The notes under the pieces were generated by a model. That model saw nothing but the letters and a program-made list of their open reading frames with translations, was not told where the DNA came from and searched no databases. Position numbers and translations under genes: made by a program. From Bradysia coprophila (lineage: Eukaryota; Arthropoda; Insecta; Diptera; Sciaridae), in contig NW_023503941.1 of NCBI RefSeq assembly GCF_014529535.1, positions 1,088,645 to 1,152,644 on the forward strand: a DNA stretch of 64,000 nucleotides, given 5' to 3'. Shown in pieces: positions 35,738-49,169 of the stretch. Positions within the stretch are counted from its first letter, which is position 1, and each line of letters starts with the position of its first letter.

Positions 35738-36804
35738 TAAAACACAGAATATTAATTCATCTGTTTCAAATATATATTTTTTTTAAATCACGCACCAGTT
35801 ATTTACAATACAATACAATTTCTTTCATGTTTAATTCGTACCTCACTGGCGAATGCACTACCAACACCATCTGTATGTTAGTTGGTGTACTTCAAAATTT
35901 AACCGTAATGTTCGGAAAGCAAATTTACCCGATTTTTGGGATAAAATTGGAGAATCCAGATCATACGGACGGTTCTGTTCGTATCAAAGATTTTTTTTAA
36001 AATCAGATTTTAATTAATTTAATTGAAGAAGTTTAAGCGTTTAACGAGTATTTTCTAGCCGACCAGCTGGTAATCGGTTGGTAATGGGTTGGTAATTTAC
36101 GTGGTTACAGCCAGTGCATACACGGAAATTCAACTTGACCAAATAAAAAAACCGAAATATTCGTTACCAGTCGTTTGCCGGCAATTGACTCTCTTTCTCT
36201 CTCTCTTTCACTGTTACGTTACACACATGCCACCGATGATGTCATGTTATTGGTATAAAGAGTATATATCTCATTTAAGCAAATGGTATCGCGCAAATTG
36301 TCCGCCCAACGTTTATATTTGTATTTTCGATCAACATTTTAAAACCAACTACCAAGGGCCAGTCAATGGCTAATTATTTACCGTCTGGTAAAAGTCTTCG
36401 ATCGAAATCGGCAAAAGATTTGATTCAATAACTAAATTACGTGTACGAGTTTCTGTGTGTGTTTGTGTTCGACGAATTGAACTATAGTGCCTAGAGAGTG
36501 GGCTTATAAGTCAAAAAATAAACAAAATCTCATTATTTTGCCGCATATTATTTTGTTCAATCGGATTGAGGTATCAGTTGAGTAAAAGCGGTCGTGTGAG
36601 ATAGTTGGAAAGAAGAAAATATCTTCGATTAATTTGTACAAATAATAGAAGAAGGAGAACAAACATTCAATTCCGTTATTTTCGTTGTAACAAACTCTCG
36701 CGAGTGCATCCGTATTCCAGCAACAATTTCATTGATTTCGGAATTTGTTTTTTCTCGGAAGACAAAGTTTTTGATTTTGTGATTATTTTTCAACATTTGC
36801 TACA
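35738..36804. other. Upstream region of Lam
   Basis: No other gene. The last 300 bases are likely the Lam 5' UTR and promoter, but there is no motif I can defend. A (TC) run lies at 36190-36207. Confidence 0.4.
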
Positions 36805-39800
36805 ATGTCGTCACGTTCACGAAAAGCAGGTAGTGTGGCACCACAAAATTCTGGACCAGCCGTGTCACCAATAACCGTTCGGCCGACCAGTCCGTTAAGT
36901 CCAACGCGTCACAGTCGATTGGCTGAAAAAGCCGACCTACAAAATCTAAACGATCGGCTGGCATGCTACATTGATCGGGTACGATATTTGGAAACGGAGA
37001 ATGCCCGGCTTACGCTGGAAGTGCGAACGTCACAGGAAACCGTGACCAGAGAAACATCAAACATCAAACAGATGTACGAACATGAGCTGTCCGATGCCCG
37101 AAAGTTGTTGGATGAAACGGCCAGGGAGAAGGCAAAGTTGGAAATTGATGTGAAGCGGCTTCTCGAGCAGAATGATGATCTACGACAGAGGTAAGTTGCC
37201 AACGAGCTGCATTTCTTGTTTGCTAATTTAATCGAACCAAATTCCCATTTTTGTGACAAAATATATTTTTCGAATCAATTCTTCCACATGAGCACGAAAA
37301 AGTGTAATAATATAATTCGGTTGTGGCCCATGCGTGATGACGCCTCGTTTGTATTTTTGTTGATGATGTCATGTCAACAAATAACCATTTCTTACATTTT
37401 TCATTGAATTTTTTTTGGGAAACGAAACTTAGCGATGTGTATGATGATAACCATACACACAACGGCGAATTTTTATGATATTCCACCAATCTCTCATCAG
37501 CGCTAAATAGAATGTTGGTCGGTTTTAGTGTTTCGATATTGAGGCGCATACACACAAACGGTGTCCGATGATGAGTTCTTGTTGTCGGTGTGGTTTGAAG
37601 TGGAGGTCACCGACACGAATTTATTCAATTGACTTGCATGGTTCATCGTGATAAGAACCAGTTTCAAAAAAAAAATAAAATTTCGATTAGTGGTGACGGT
37701 GACAAACTCCTTAAATAGACTGATCCGTTTTTCCAATTCTCTTCTTGGAGCGATTGAACTATCCACTAGCAGTAACTTCACGTTATTGCAATTATTTATT
37801 TTAAATCTTAAATCTAAACTATCACAGGATTAAAGGAACGATTGAGGTCTCTAGAGGTTATTTCACAGAGTTCTACTATTATGTTCAATGGACATTAGAA
37901 ATATCCTCCAAAGACCTCAAACTGAAGGAACGTCAAGAAAAAAAACTTAAAAAAACTGATGGAAGTAATGGTCATTCTATAGTTCTAGCATTGGGAAGTA
38001 GATGGACCCTTAGGAGAGACGGAATTCTAGGAACTGACCTCCAGACACCTCAATCTTTCCTCAAATCCAGAGAATACTAGAAAAAAACTGCTAGAAATGT
38101 TACTTTTCCTTGAATTATAGCTTTGGGAAGAAGATAGACCTTTCGCAGTAATGGAATTCTAGGAACTGACCTCCAGACATTTCAGACTTCCCTCGAGTCC
38201 AGAAGAAAGTTCGAAAAAACCAATGGAAGTACTCACCATCCTAGAGTTCTAGCACTGGGAAGAAGGGTGACCCTTCGGAGTGATGGAATTCTAGGAACTG
38301 ACATTCAAACACATCAATATGTCCTTAAATCCAGATAAGACAACAAAGAAACTGCTAGAAATGCTAGTTTTACTGTGTTCTAGCTTTGGGATGCATTTGG
38401 GAAGACTCAGACCCAGTCATTTAGTTACATATCATTCAAAGGTATCATAGTCTTGTCATTTCTTGAGTAAAAATCGATCAAATCGTTTGAAACGCTTATT
38501 AATTCTCAAAATTTTCTGTCAAAAAAAAACTTGTGATAAAAGTACTAGTGCTTCCTAGAGCTCTGGCGCCCAATTCTTTGATAGGTCAGAGCTCGTCCAG
38601 CTAACGTTGGTAGGGTATGAAATTACCTTTCCGAAAAGCCCCCACACTTCAAAATTGAATAAGAAATGGCCAGGGAAATGAGTCTCAAAGTTAGCGGTTT
38701 TTTGGGGGCCACTTTTCCGGGAATCCTCCATAGACTGGGCAGTTCTGGTCCATAGACAAAAAAGTTGTTCTATGAGTTTTAGGTATTGGACTAAAGTTTC
38801 CGAAACCGTTGAGACCCCTCAAAAATATGTCGATTTGACGGAGATATCGGAGTTTTGAGTTTTACAGTAAAACCGGTTTTAACCGGTTATTACCGGCCAA
38901 AGTACTTGAATGACCAAAGCCACAGATTTCTCACGAACCTCCAATTTGGACTCTCTCATTCATCTCCAGTCCTAATTTGAACATAATTTCGAACTGTCTT
39001 CGCTCTTTACCACTGATATAGTTGCAGGTCATAGACAGTTACAATCGAAATTGGTGCTAAGCATCTGCTTCCGTTATTCATTTCAATCGACCAGGTGGAA
39101 CACACTGTTTCATAAAATTCAGATCCTTTGATAATGAAACTATTGAACGAATGTGTTGTTAGGACTCTAACGACGTGCCGATAAGTCAGAATCTGTGAGA
39201 ATGTTGGTTCTCACGCTTTCGTTTATGAAATGGTCGTAGCCGGCAATAATAACCACGAGTGCAACACTGATAGAAAATATAACACGACGAGTTAAGTCGG
39301 TTTAAACATTCACTTTAATCATTTCATTTTATGTCTACTGAAACCCTTTAAACTCGTGCAAGTCCTCAGTTTCCTAAACGACTTACCCCGCGATTCGGAG
39401 TTGAAAATCTTGCTTAATGTTCAAAATGTTCAAAAGCTTCGATAACACCTTGGTCGGTGTGTATCGTCACTCGTCACTCGTGTTTTGTTGGTTTGTGTAA
39501 ATGTTCGATTTGTAGCTGTGTGAGGTGATATGCTAATTTCTATTCATTCAATCCGGTATATGAATACTTACATTTATACGATTCACCATGAATTGATAAT
39601 GAATTTGAAGCGAATCACCGTGTAAATAGAGAAAGACGAGCTTGCTTAAAAGGGACAATTTATGCGCATATAGATGAGATGTTTCTTTAATTCCAGAAAT
39701 TAATTAGAAAAACGAGTTTAATTTAATCTATTTTGGTTCGAAAAGGATTTTCAGCAAATTAAAATATTTCGATCATCTTACGACGAGAAGGTCACTTCTT

Positions 39801-42800
39801 GTTGTTGTTGAAACAACCAATACTTCGGTTAGAGCTTTTAACCAAATGATGATGGTCAACATAGCTTAAATCTTTGCGTTAAACGACAACAAAACGTTGT
39901 TTCTATAGTCGTTCTTTTAGCATTACGTCATGCTCATATATAGGTACATGACGACATCAATTACGTCATCCGATTGATTTTAATGAAGTAAACAATAAAA
40001 ATCATTATGTGGAACGTTCGACGGCTGTATTCAGATGAATTTATGATTTTTATGTCATTGAATTTTAAGAACATCAAAAGTGCATTAGCTTTTTGAATTA
40101 AGTTTCATTCAGTCGCACCGTGTCGGTTTTCAAAACTATTTATTTAATAAAACGATTCCTCGGATCTCGCCAGGTGGTGAACCAGTTTCTTTAGTTTGTC
40201 TCGGATCTTGTACTGCAGAGATCCGAGATACCGTTCCTAATAGCATAAAGGGATCCACGTCAGGCATGAGCGCCGCCGAAAATAAGCCGCCGATCAAGCC
40301 GCCGCCGGCCATTTTTGAGCAAGCCGCGCCGCAGCCGAGCCGGTGCCAAAAACACGGCTAAAGCCGGCTTGAAACGGCTGGAAAATCAAATAAGGATTTC
40401 GAAAGGTGAATGGGTGAAATAATTTTGAAAACCGAGATTCCTGTTGATCCTAAGCAGCTCCAGTACTTTTTGAATTTTTTTTTCAAAATTAAGAAAATTT
40501 TGAAAATTTTCTTGAATTTTCATGAATTTTCCAGAATGGTATATTACGTCCTCGCTTCTAAGTTTGTTGTTTTGGCAAGTATGACCTTTGCGGAACGAGC
40601 CGAAGGCGCACAATCAGTTAATTCACAAATTTGAGAAAACTTTATCGATCTTTGCGAATTTTCTCGATTTTTTTTCCTTTCAATTTTTACTTGATTTTCG
40701 TGAGCTTTCGATTTCTTCTCGAAAACCATTTTCTTAATGAGTTAAATGAGTGTACTGGAGCAAGATTTTCCATTTAGTTCAAGTTTTGAGGCAATAAAAC
40801 TTGACGCGTTAGTGAACCTTAGACTTAGAGACTTGCTTGTAACAAGACCAGTTCCACTTGCACTTTGAACAACCTAATCTACCTACATTTTCGCTTTCCG
40901 TACAATTTCATTTTCATGCTTACTAGTTCATTTTCCATGAATTTATCTAAACGTTTTTATTTTGAAAAAAAAAGTTAAAAGGAACCTCCAGCCGAGCCGT
41001 TTTAAGCCGGCTCAAGCCGACTTTTTCGCCGCCGCCGAGAAATTTTTTTCGGCTAGCCGCCGCCGAGGTTTCTCCGTCGGCGCTCATGCCTGATCCACGT
41101 AGTGAGAAAAGTGCAGCATTTTCTCTCCCGTGGCGAGAAAATAGCACTTCTCTCATTCGAACTGTCACTTTGTTTATGTCTTTGAAAATGGTATGGTGAA
41201 TCGATGTTTTTGTTTCGTGAACAAAAACAGCAAAACACAACATGCACGCATGGAAAACGTTGTGTTCACCTCTAGGAGAAATGGAAATTTCCAATCTCTT
41301 GTCAGAATTTCATATTTTTCCCACCTTGTAAACAAATAACTATTTCGTACGCATGGCGTAGATTCTTGTGCTATACGTAACTTTAAGAATTCGTAACTTG
41401 ACAGTTCTGATGGAATTTTATACACGCAACTGTCAAGTTATGAATATTTGGAGTAACGAAAATGCAAGAATCGTCGTTCAGGACTGTATAGATAAGGATT
41501 GTCATCATGTTAACGTACTTGTGTGTTCACAACATTGCTCACATTCAGTTTATTTTCAACTTTTGCAGTCTGAAATTCTTTCATAAAGAAATAGAATTCG
41601 TTGCCATGCCTCTAGATTGAACACACCCGCACAATCTATAAATTCCCTTCAAATAACATTCTCAATTTCAGTTCAAAAACTATAAATAAAACGAGAGGTA
41701 AATATACTTAGGGCAGGCTTAGCGCACCGGCATGGCACCATTAATAATTTCTAATGTGTTCTTAGAACTAACGTTCCATTTTCTTGTAAACAAACATTTA
41801 TATCCGATACCATCAGCGGTGGTAACCATGTTAACTGGCTATTTATGTGAAGAAGTAAATTTTGTGAACGAACTCTTGGAACGTGCCGCTCGAGCTAGAT
41901 CTACATTACTAACGCTTTGAAATCATTTCTTTTCGTTTCAAGACTATTTCGCCGTGCATCTTAAAGACAATGAGTGTGTAAAACGTAACTCTGCTTCTTT
42001 GATTGGATTACAAATATGTTTTCTTTGTCTTGTTAAGATTCATCCATTTAAGTAATATCAAGTGGGCGAAGTTCCGTTCTTTTTGGTCTATTAAACGATA
42101 TCTAGGCACGATACACACAATATAGACGCAAATCCACTTGAATATTGTCAAACGATTTGACTGATTTTACATCCGAATGTAATATTCCACACCCACAAGA
42201 CGAATCATTGAACGCAAGGTCAACGAAAATAGAAAAAAGATCCATCAAAGGGCTTCCAAAATTATTTATTTTTCAAATCTCAAATCTTCAAGCGATCGGT
42301 GCAGTGTTGTACAACTTTTGTGAACATTTTTTAGGTAAAACTGAATAAATATTTACACAACCGTAGAGGCACACATGGTTGAGAACTGATTAAACATTCA
42401 TTCAATTCTCATAAATTGTTTTTATGAAAAGAAATTTCCTTGAATTTGTTGATTTTTTATGTTGCTCTTCGTACACCAGCAAGCAGTGTATATATATGCG
42501 TACGTATGACATGACGTCATTTTTATTTATTGTGTTTTATTTTGGAACTCTAGCAGGATAAATTAAACGAAAAATTTATTTCTATTTTCGAAACAAAAAA
42601 TTGATTCTAATTACGTCGAATATCGCAAATGCTGTCCCCACTCCAACAGGGGTGTAACTTAGAACATTTTTGATTTTTGTACCAGCCCTTGTTCAATGTC
42701 GTTTAAAAACGTCGACTCGTTATTCAATTTTCTGAATGTTTAAAGTTTTCGGCAACAACGATTTTCTGTTATAGTAACTTTGAATTGTCTTCGGCAATTG

Positions 42801-45800
42801 CCTAAAATCGATGGTATTTTACGACAATTTTTATGGAAAAGTGGTACACCCTGTGTCCACTCTATATTGCTACCACCGGCACACGAATGCATAAATTAAA
42901 ACTTTCTGCCAGCAAATAAAACTGTTGAAGGGTATGTGGATCGTTCTTAAAATGTGGATTGTTGTTGTGGTGAATGTTGAGTTATTGATCCAACAATTCA
43001 GTCGATTATTAGTTGTAACATGATGTCATAATTTCGCGGTTACCCAGTTGTGAATAGACCAGGAAAAGAATTATTTATTATTTTTTTTAGTATTAAACCA
43101 TTAGAACAGTCATGCGAAAATAAATCAAATTGAAACCATTCCACAAAACTTTATTTTTAATTGATGCTAAGTAGGGCGACCAGACGGAGCAATAGTTAGA
43201 ATTTGAATTTGGTCGAAAACACTATTTTATTCGCATATATGTATGATCTAATGTCACCTCCATCGTACGGTAAAACCGAATTTTGACAGGCCGAAAACAA
43301 CCGACCGTCATCCACAGAAGCAAACATAACCGCAACTTAAACAAATGTTTTCGTTAAAACTTCAAAGTGAGGCTGTGTTGGCTTCTCTGTGGATGACGAT
43401 TGACATTTCGAACGGCCTTGGAAGAGACCTATAGCGATTTAAAAAAAGGATTCTGACACACTCGTTTTCATATTATATTTGACAAAAATAATGAATGGCC
43501 GTACCTGGTATGTACATTCGTTGCATCAAGGCAGCTCTGCTATATTCTAGATTCTACGATATGAAACGTATTGTTTTACACAATTCTAGAAAATGTTCTA
43601 TGGATCAAGGTTCTGAAAGAACAGGATAAGACACTTTTGAGTTGATTACGAAGGCGGTGGCGCCTAAATTTCAATCTACCGAAAGCAAATTTTGTTTTCA
43701 AATTGACTTTTCACAAAATTTGTAATGAGTGCGTTTAAGAAATTTGATGTCACAGGCCTCCTAACCTCTTCTTTCAGAACCATGCTGGGGACCAGGAAAA
43801 ATGCCATTCAAACGAATTAAAGAGCCAGGTGATTAGTACGATGACTTAGTTGTGTGCATCTCTCTTTCTCTGAACAGCTTTTTCTCTTCCTTTAATCATT
43901 CAAATAACTACATGGTACATGTCGAATGTCTTATATGTTCTGAATTCCACACAGCTCACTGTTTGAGTAAGATCCGCTGTGGTTGCCAAGGCTGTTGGCG
44001 TACAAAAATATTTTTTGAATTGTTTTCGTCTATTGTGACACACTCGGTTTGCAGAAACCATCGTGTGAGACATGTTTTGTTATTTAAAGATAACTTACTA
44101 GCCTGATAGAACCTTAAATGTACCACTCATGTAGGTTAAACAAATGGAAAGAACGGTGTTCTGGTCACCCTATTTTATTATGACACAAAAATATGCTCAG
44201 AAAAATGTGAATAGCACACTAGTGAGCTGAATGTTATTTGGAATTCCAAACTTTTTATTGTGAAATATTGTTATTTGCACGACTGACGAAGATACAACCT
44301 GCTATTTCCTTTATATATTTTTCTGTTATTTCTAATGTCAATAATTGTTGAGAACTGCAGGACGCCAATACGTCAATAGAACCAAGGTGTGACAGGGCTT
44401 GCTTGCCTTCTCTCCTATACTATATAACAGTTATTTATAATACTTCCAGTGGGAGATGCGGGAAAACAGGAAAAGTAGGAAATAATGCAGTTTTTCTTGA
44501 TTTCTCACCAATGGCTACGGTTGCATGTACCAACTCGTCTCGTCTAGTCAATACCTTTCATTTGACATATCGCATAAATTTTTTGAATCTAAACATCCAG
44601 AAATGATCTTGAAAAACTACTGCAAAACAGTTGCAACTGCAACTGCTATTCTTGCCAATAGCCAATAACTGATCAAAAAATTTATGCGATATGTCAAATG
44701 AAAGGTATTGACTAGACGAGACGAGTTGGTACATGCAACCGTAGCCATTGGTGAGAAATCAAGAAAAACTACACATTTTCCTACTTTTCCTGTTTTCCCG
44801 CATCTCCCACACGATTCTTCTTACGTAAATTACCATTATTTATCACACTGCTTTTTCGTTCGACTTCAGATGGTATTTTACGTGTTAGAGGGACGTAAAT
44901 GAGGGCATCTAAAATTTCGTTGCTCGAGCAACAACAAGCAAAAATGCCAAAAATTTTCGGTGAAAAGACGTTTTTTCTACCAGTTGCATTCCTATCGTTT
45001 ACTTGTCAACTCTACAATGTTATCTCAACATTTTTTTATTTCCATCCATTTGATTACACGCATACTTCTAAGACTCACCTTTTATCAGCGCAATTAAATT
45101 CGTCATCATCCAAAACAATGATAAGGCACGCGAATTAGTCAATATTTACAACATATTCATAAAATGGGAGGAATTTTTTGTTCGCAAAACGAAAAACTTA
45201 CGTTTCACGTTCTCAGCCTTTCAAGAGCTTATCGTTTCTTAATCGCTATACGACCCACCACCATCACACATCGCTATAGTGTTCGTGCTGCAAATAAAAT
45301 TGCACGAAACGTAGTTCAGCGATAGCGTAATGGTTGTGGGTGGAAATAATGTCTTACCGGCGACTCATACCAATGTCCTCTAAATTTCAGGTTGGATAAG
45401 AAGACGAAAGAACTGGCCACTGCAGAGAACAGCCTACGGCTACTTGAATCTCGATGCAACGATCTTACAGCCAAATACAACACTGCCGTTGCTGATCGCA
45501 AAAAGGCTCAAGATGAGGTCAAAGATTTGGAGCGTGAAGTGCTCAAATTACGCAAACAATTGGAAGACGCTCGCAAGCATTTGGAAGAGGAAACGTTGGC
45601 TCGTGTCGATCTGGAGAACACCGTGCAAAGTCTTCGGGAAGAGTTAACATTCAAGGATCAAGTTCACTCACAGGAACTGACCGAAACGCGATCTCGTCGA
45701 CAAGTCGAAATCAGCGAAATAGACGGACGACTAGCCGAACAGTATGAGGCCAAGTTGCAACAGTCTCTGCAAGAGTTACGCGACCAATACGAAGCGCAAA

Positions 45801-46944
45801 TGCGAGCTAATCGTGAGGAAATCGAATTACTTTTCGATGGAAAGATTAAGAACATTCAAAATGCTTCGCAACGCGACAAACAAACCGCTGCCGCAGCTCT
45901 TGAAGAGATCCGTATAACGAGATCTCGTGTCGATGGACTGCAATCGAAAATCAACGATTTGGAGTCATTGAATTCAGGATTGAATGCTCGAATTCGTGAT
46001 CTGGAACAGTTACTGGACCTGGAACGGTCACGCCGAGCTGATGACGAAGCTGAATTAGCCAGACTTCGTGAAGAGATGGCATTGCAGCTGCAAGAGTATC
46101 AAGATTTGATGGACATTAAAGTGTCACTGGATTTGGAAATTGCGGCGTACGACAAATTGTTACGCGGCGAAGAGCAGCGACTTAACATTACGCCATCGAA
46201 TTCAGCCACAGCGAGTCAACTGCAACAGTCATTCGCACGATCGGCCAGTGGACGTGCAACACCAGTTGGACGAAGCACCCCATCACGCGGCGGAATGAAA
46301 CGCAAGCGTACGTTGTTGGAAGAATCGGAAGAGAGAAATTTGTCCGAATTTTCAGTTACCTCTTCAGCAAAAGGCGATGTTGAGGTGTTGGATGTTGATC
46401 CCGAAGGAAAATTCGTGAAATTGCACAACAAAAGCAACAAGGTGAGTGTTGGCTTTGCATTGAATTGATCGGGTCGTTTAATGTCTTACGTGGATCGTCT
46501 TTAAATAGGAAATCAACCTTGGTGGATGGCAACTGTTGAGAACGGCCGGAGCCAACGAAACATCATTCAAATTCCATCGTTCCGTGAAAATTGACGGTGC
46601 CCAAGTGATTACAGTCTGGTCGTCCGACACTGGTGCTAATCATGAACCTCCGCTCAATATTGTGATGAAAGGTCAGAAGTGGTTCGTCGGAGACAACATG
46701 AAGACGCAACTATTGAACACGGATGGAGAGGTATGCATGGCAGACGAAGTGTTTACTTGATCTCACACAATTTAATGCTCTCTGTTTGCAATCCATTCTC
46801 GTTTAGGAAGTAGCAGCGTCCGAACGGGTACGCCATCAAGTTTCCAGCCACGCATCACGCCATCGTGATTCGTACGGCCGAGGAGAAGATTTGTATCATC
46901 AACAAGTGCAACAGTCCAGAGCATCACCATCGTCTTCCGTTGGG
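36805..46944 (+). CDS. Lam: B-type lamin (nuclear intermediate filament), C-terminus incomplete
   Basis: Orthologue of Drosophila Lam (lamin Dm0), the filament protein lining the inner nuclear membrane. Exons 36805-37190, 45391-46441, 46509-46730 and 46807-46944 join in frame with GT-AG sites. The Ser/Pro-rich head carries [14 protein letters not shown], the conserved mitotic phosphorylation site before the rod. Coiled-coil rod about residues 45-390, starting [16 protein letters not shown] and ending [13 protein letters not shown]. Nuclear localisation signal KRKR (432-435). Lamin-tail Ig fold about 455-570 with INLGGWQL and QKWFVGDN. Then a His/Ser-rich tail with EDLYHQQ, as in the fly protein. 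Fly lamin ends in a farnesylated CaaX box. Here reading on from GGG at 46942-46944 gives VCFE and a stop. A GTATGT donor lies exactly there, so a further small exon is likely; I did not find it. Intron 1 is 8.2 kb. Confidence 0.93.
37980..38400. repeat. Degenerate tandem repeat of about 130-260 bp
   Basis: GGAATTCTAGGAACTGAC recurs at about 38020, 38151 and 38285. GAAACTGCTAGAAATG or close variants recur at 38087 and 38355. A phrase like TTCTAGCATTGGGAAG starts each unit. Non-coding, inside Lam intron 1. Confidence 0.75.
40261..41092. mobile_element. hAT-type MITE, 832 bp, intact ends
   Basis: The ends CAGGCATGAGCGCCGCC and GTCGGCGCTCATGCCTG form a 17-bp terminal inverted repeat with one mismatch. 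ATCCACGT is present directly outside both ends (40253-40260 and 41093-41100), an 8-bp target-site duplication as made by hAT transposases. The ends are GC-rich with GCC repeats; the middle is AT-rich. The inside contains only short open frames, so it must be moved in trans. A related inverted copy lies at 29270-30095. Confidence 0.93.
44449..44810. mobile_element. Foldback element, 362 bp
   Basis: The arms 44449-44586 and 44676-44810 are nearly perfect reverse complements (GTGGGAGATGCGGGAAAAC outside; CATATCGCATAAATTTTTTG inside) with a 90-base spacer. Lies in Lam intron 1. Confidence 0.85.
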
Positions 46945-47159
46945 GTATGTTTCGAATGATGACAATCGTGTTGCACGACCGACAACGTGCATTTTGTTGC
47001 TAAAACACGTGTATCAAGACTTCCTGTGCTTCCTAGTCCCTCAACATATTGAAATTTTTGCGAGTTAGAACAGCGCTAGTGTCTATCTCAGTCGACTAAC
47101 ATTTTAGAGAAGGCAAATTGAAGTCAAAATTGAGGTCATTTGTCATGCTACATGCAACA

Positions 47160-48347
47160 TAAGAGTCATATCGCCAAACACTTCAGGTGATTTTATTAAC
47201 TTTGGGAACAAGCGGTCTCCGATTTTAATGAGTGATAGCTTGTTGGATTCGTCTTTCAATTCTAGGAAACACGTGTCTTTCACTTTTTCTTAAAAAAAAT
47301 TGTTTTCTGTGAAAAGCGTTCAAAAGTGAAGACATGTCAGAGGGTACCGAAAACCGTTTTTCGGCAATAACTCAAGAAAAAATGATTTTAAATTGTTGTA
47401 ATGTTGTACGAATGTCGGCCTTGGAAAGACCTACAGGTAGAGTATACGCACTGCTTGGTGCGAGTAGATCCACGAGAGTTATGACTGAAAATATAGTAAA
47501 TGTTCGGAGAGTCCACCTTCCCTGCAGCATCGATGTTCCACGGAACTGAGTATGAGGTGTTGTAGCTGGCCTCACCCACAATCGTTCCACATATAAATGA
47601 ACCCAGTACTTTTGTGCTGCAAGCCCACAGAAGTGTTGGAAAAAAAGTTGGTGCCAAAATGTAGATTTTTTCCTTCTTTCCGGGGGCTCTACAGCTGGAA
47701 CAGCGTCTGGAACGGTACTACGGCAGTCATTTTTTATCGTCTACCTTATCAATAGAAAAACGCTTCGCTATGTCGCGAATATATGTCGTTACAACAGATC
47801 CAGTGTTAATAATATCAAGAGAAAAATTAGGAAATTTTTCTTCGAGGATTTTAGTCAAATAAAGTGTTAGTGTGAAGCACATGACCTCAGGAGTCCGGAA
47901 CAGTAATTAGTTTTTCAATCGCACCATTATTTGCTAGGTGATAAGAGTTTGGAGAAAGGATATGATCAGGTGGGAGCAAACGGTTCCGTGGAACAGGGAA
48001 GACGGACTCTCCGAACATCTGCTATTTTTTTAGTCATAACTCTAGTGGATCAACTAGCACCAAGCGGTGCGTATACTCTGCCTGTAGGTCTTTCCAAGGC
48101 CGACATTCGTACAACATTACAACAATTTAAAATAATTTTTTCTTGAGTTATTGCCGAAAAACTGTTTTCGGTACCCTCTGACATGTCTTCACTTTTGAGC
48201 GTTTTTCACAGAAAACAATTTTTTTTAAGAAAAAGTGAAAGACACGTGTTTCCTAGAATTGAAAGACGAATCCAACGAGCTATCACTCATTAAAATCGGA
48301 GACCGCCTGTTGCCCAATCGCCTGAAGTCTTGGCGATATGACTCATA
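47160..48347. mobile_element. Foldback element, 1.2 kb
   Basis: The arms, about 47160-47545 and 47985-48347, are inverted copies: AGAGTCATATCGCCAA and TTGGCGATATGACTC outside, GTTCCACGGAAC and GTTCCGTGGAAC inside. The spacer is about 440 bases. GAAAGACACGTGTTTCCTAG and CTCTGACATGTCTTCAC are in the right arm. Any last Lam exon would have to be spliced across or beyond it. Confidence 0.85.
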
Positions 48348-49169
48348 AATCATGAATCTTTGGACTCGTCAGTGAAATGATAACAGATGGTTGTCAAACA
48401 TTTTTTGCATAAACACAGTGCGCAGGCATGAATCAAAAACCAAATTAAATGCGACCCAATGAGGACTGAAAAGCACATGTGAACTCTAGATTTAGCAAAT
48501 TCTATGAACCGCTTGTGTTAATCGATGTTTTTTTTCAATTTCAGCGCTTGTTTTCATTTTGGTAAACAAACACCTTGCCAACGCCACCTCATTCTCTCGT
48601 CATGAACTCTCCGTACAACGTAACAACCTCATCAGTTTTTTTTTTAATTATTTAATTTTACGAAAATTGTTAAGTCTAGTGTCTGTGAGCACTTTGCATC
48701 AACAAAATATGTGCGTAGTCATTCGCAATAGTCAATTTAGGATGAAGTTTTGTGTTTAAGGTCTATAATATCAAATGGATTATTTTGTATAACAAAAAAA
48801 AAGTCAAATTAGAATCACCTCAATTGTGTTTCAAACTGCCGTAATTGAAGTCGTTGTTCGTAAACGTTTAAAATGAAAATGCTGAGCTGAATTTTCAAAA
48901 AAAAAAATTATTTCCAGTAAAAAATGTTGGTTAGAAAGAAATGAAAAACTAGATTTTCTATCAAAGGAAGTGAATTATTATATTTTTGGTACTTAAAGTA
49001 CGTTACAGTTTGACTAAGAATTTTTTTTTGTGAAATAAAATTGCTGTAAACAAAATTGATGGATAATCGTATATAGAAAGGGTTAGCATTTGGTCTATCG
49101 ACAACAAGAACAGAATATGAGCGGCCTAACCTAACGTTTTCACATTTTGTAGTTTTTGTTTTAAAGCAG
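48348..49169. other. Intergenic stretch, nothing recognised
   Basis: AT-rich with A and T runs. No gene signal and no clear repeat. Confidence 0.35.

Larger units (their letters stand above)
37191..45390 (+). other. Lam intron 1, 8.2 kb, repeat-rich
   Basis: It separates the head and first coil exon from the rest of the lamin. Contents: tandem repeats at 37990-38400, the hAT MITE at 40261-41092, a small palindrome at 41104-41155 (GAGAAAAGTGC...GCACTTCTCTC), a foldback at 44449-44810, and many short open frames without domains. I see no nested gene. Confidence 0.7.

Noticed and set aside
46945..46959. VCFE at the lamin C-terminus as a variant CaaX box
   Set aside because: Only two residues follow the Cys, so it is not a farnesylation motif.
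48181..48201. Cys-Leu-His-Phe-stop downstream of Lam as its CaaX exon
   Set aside because: The middle residues are not aliphatic, there is no good acceptor in the right phase, and it lies inside the foldback arm.
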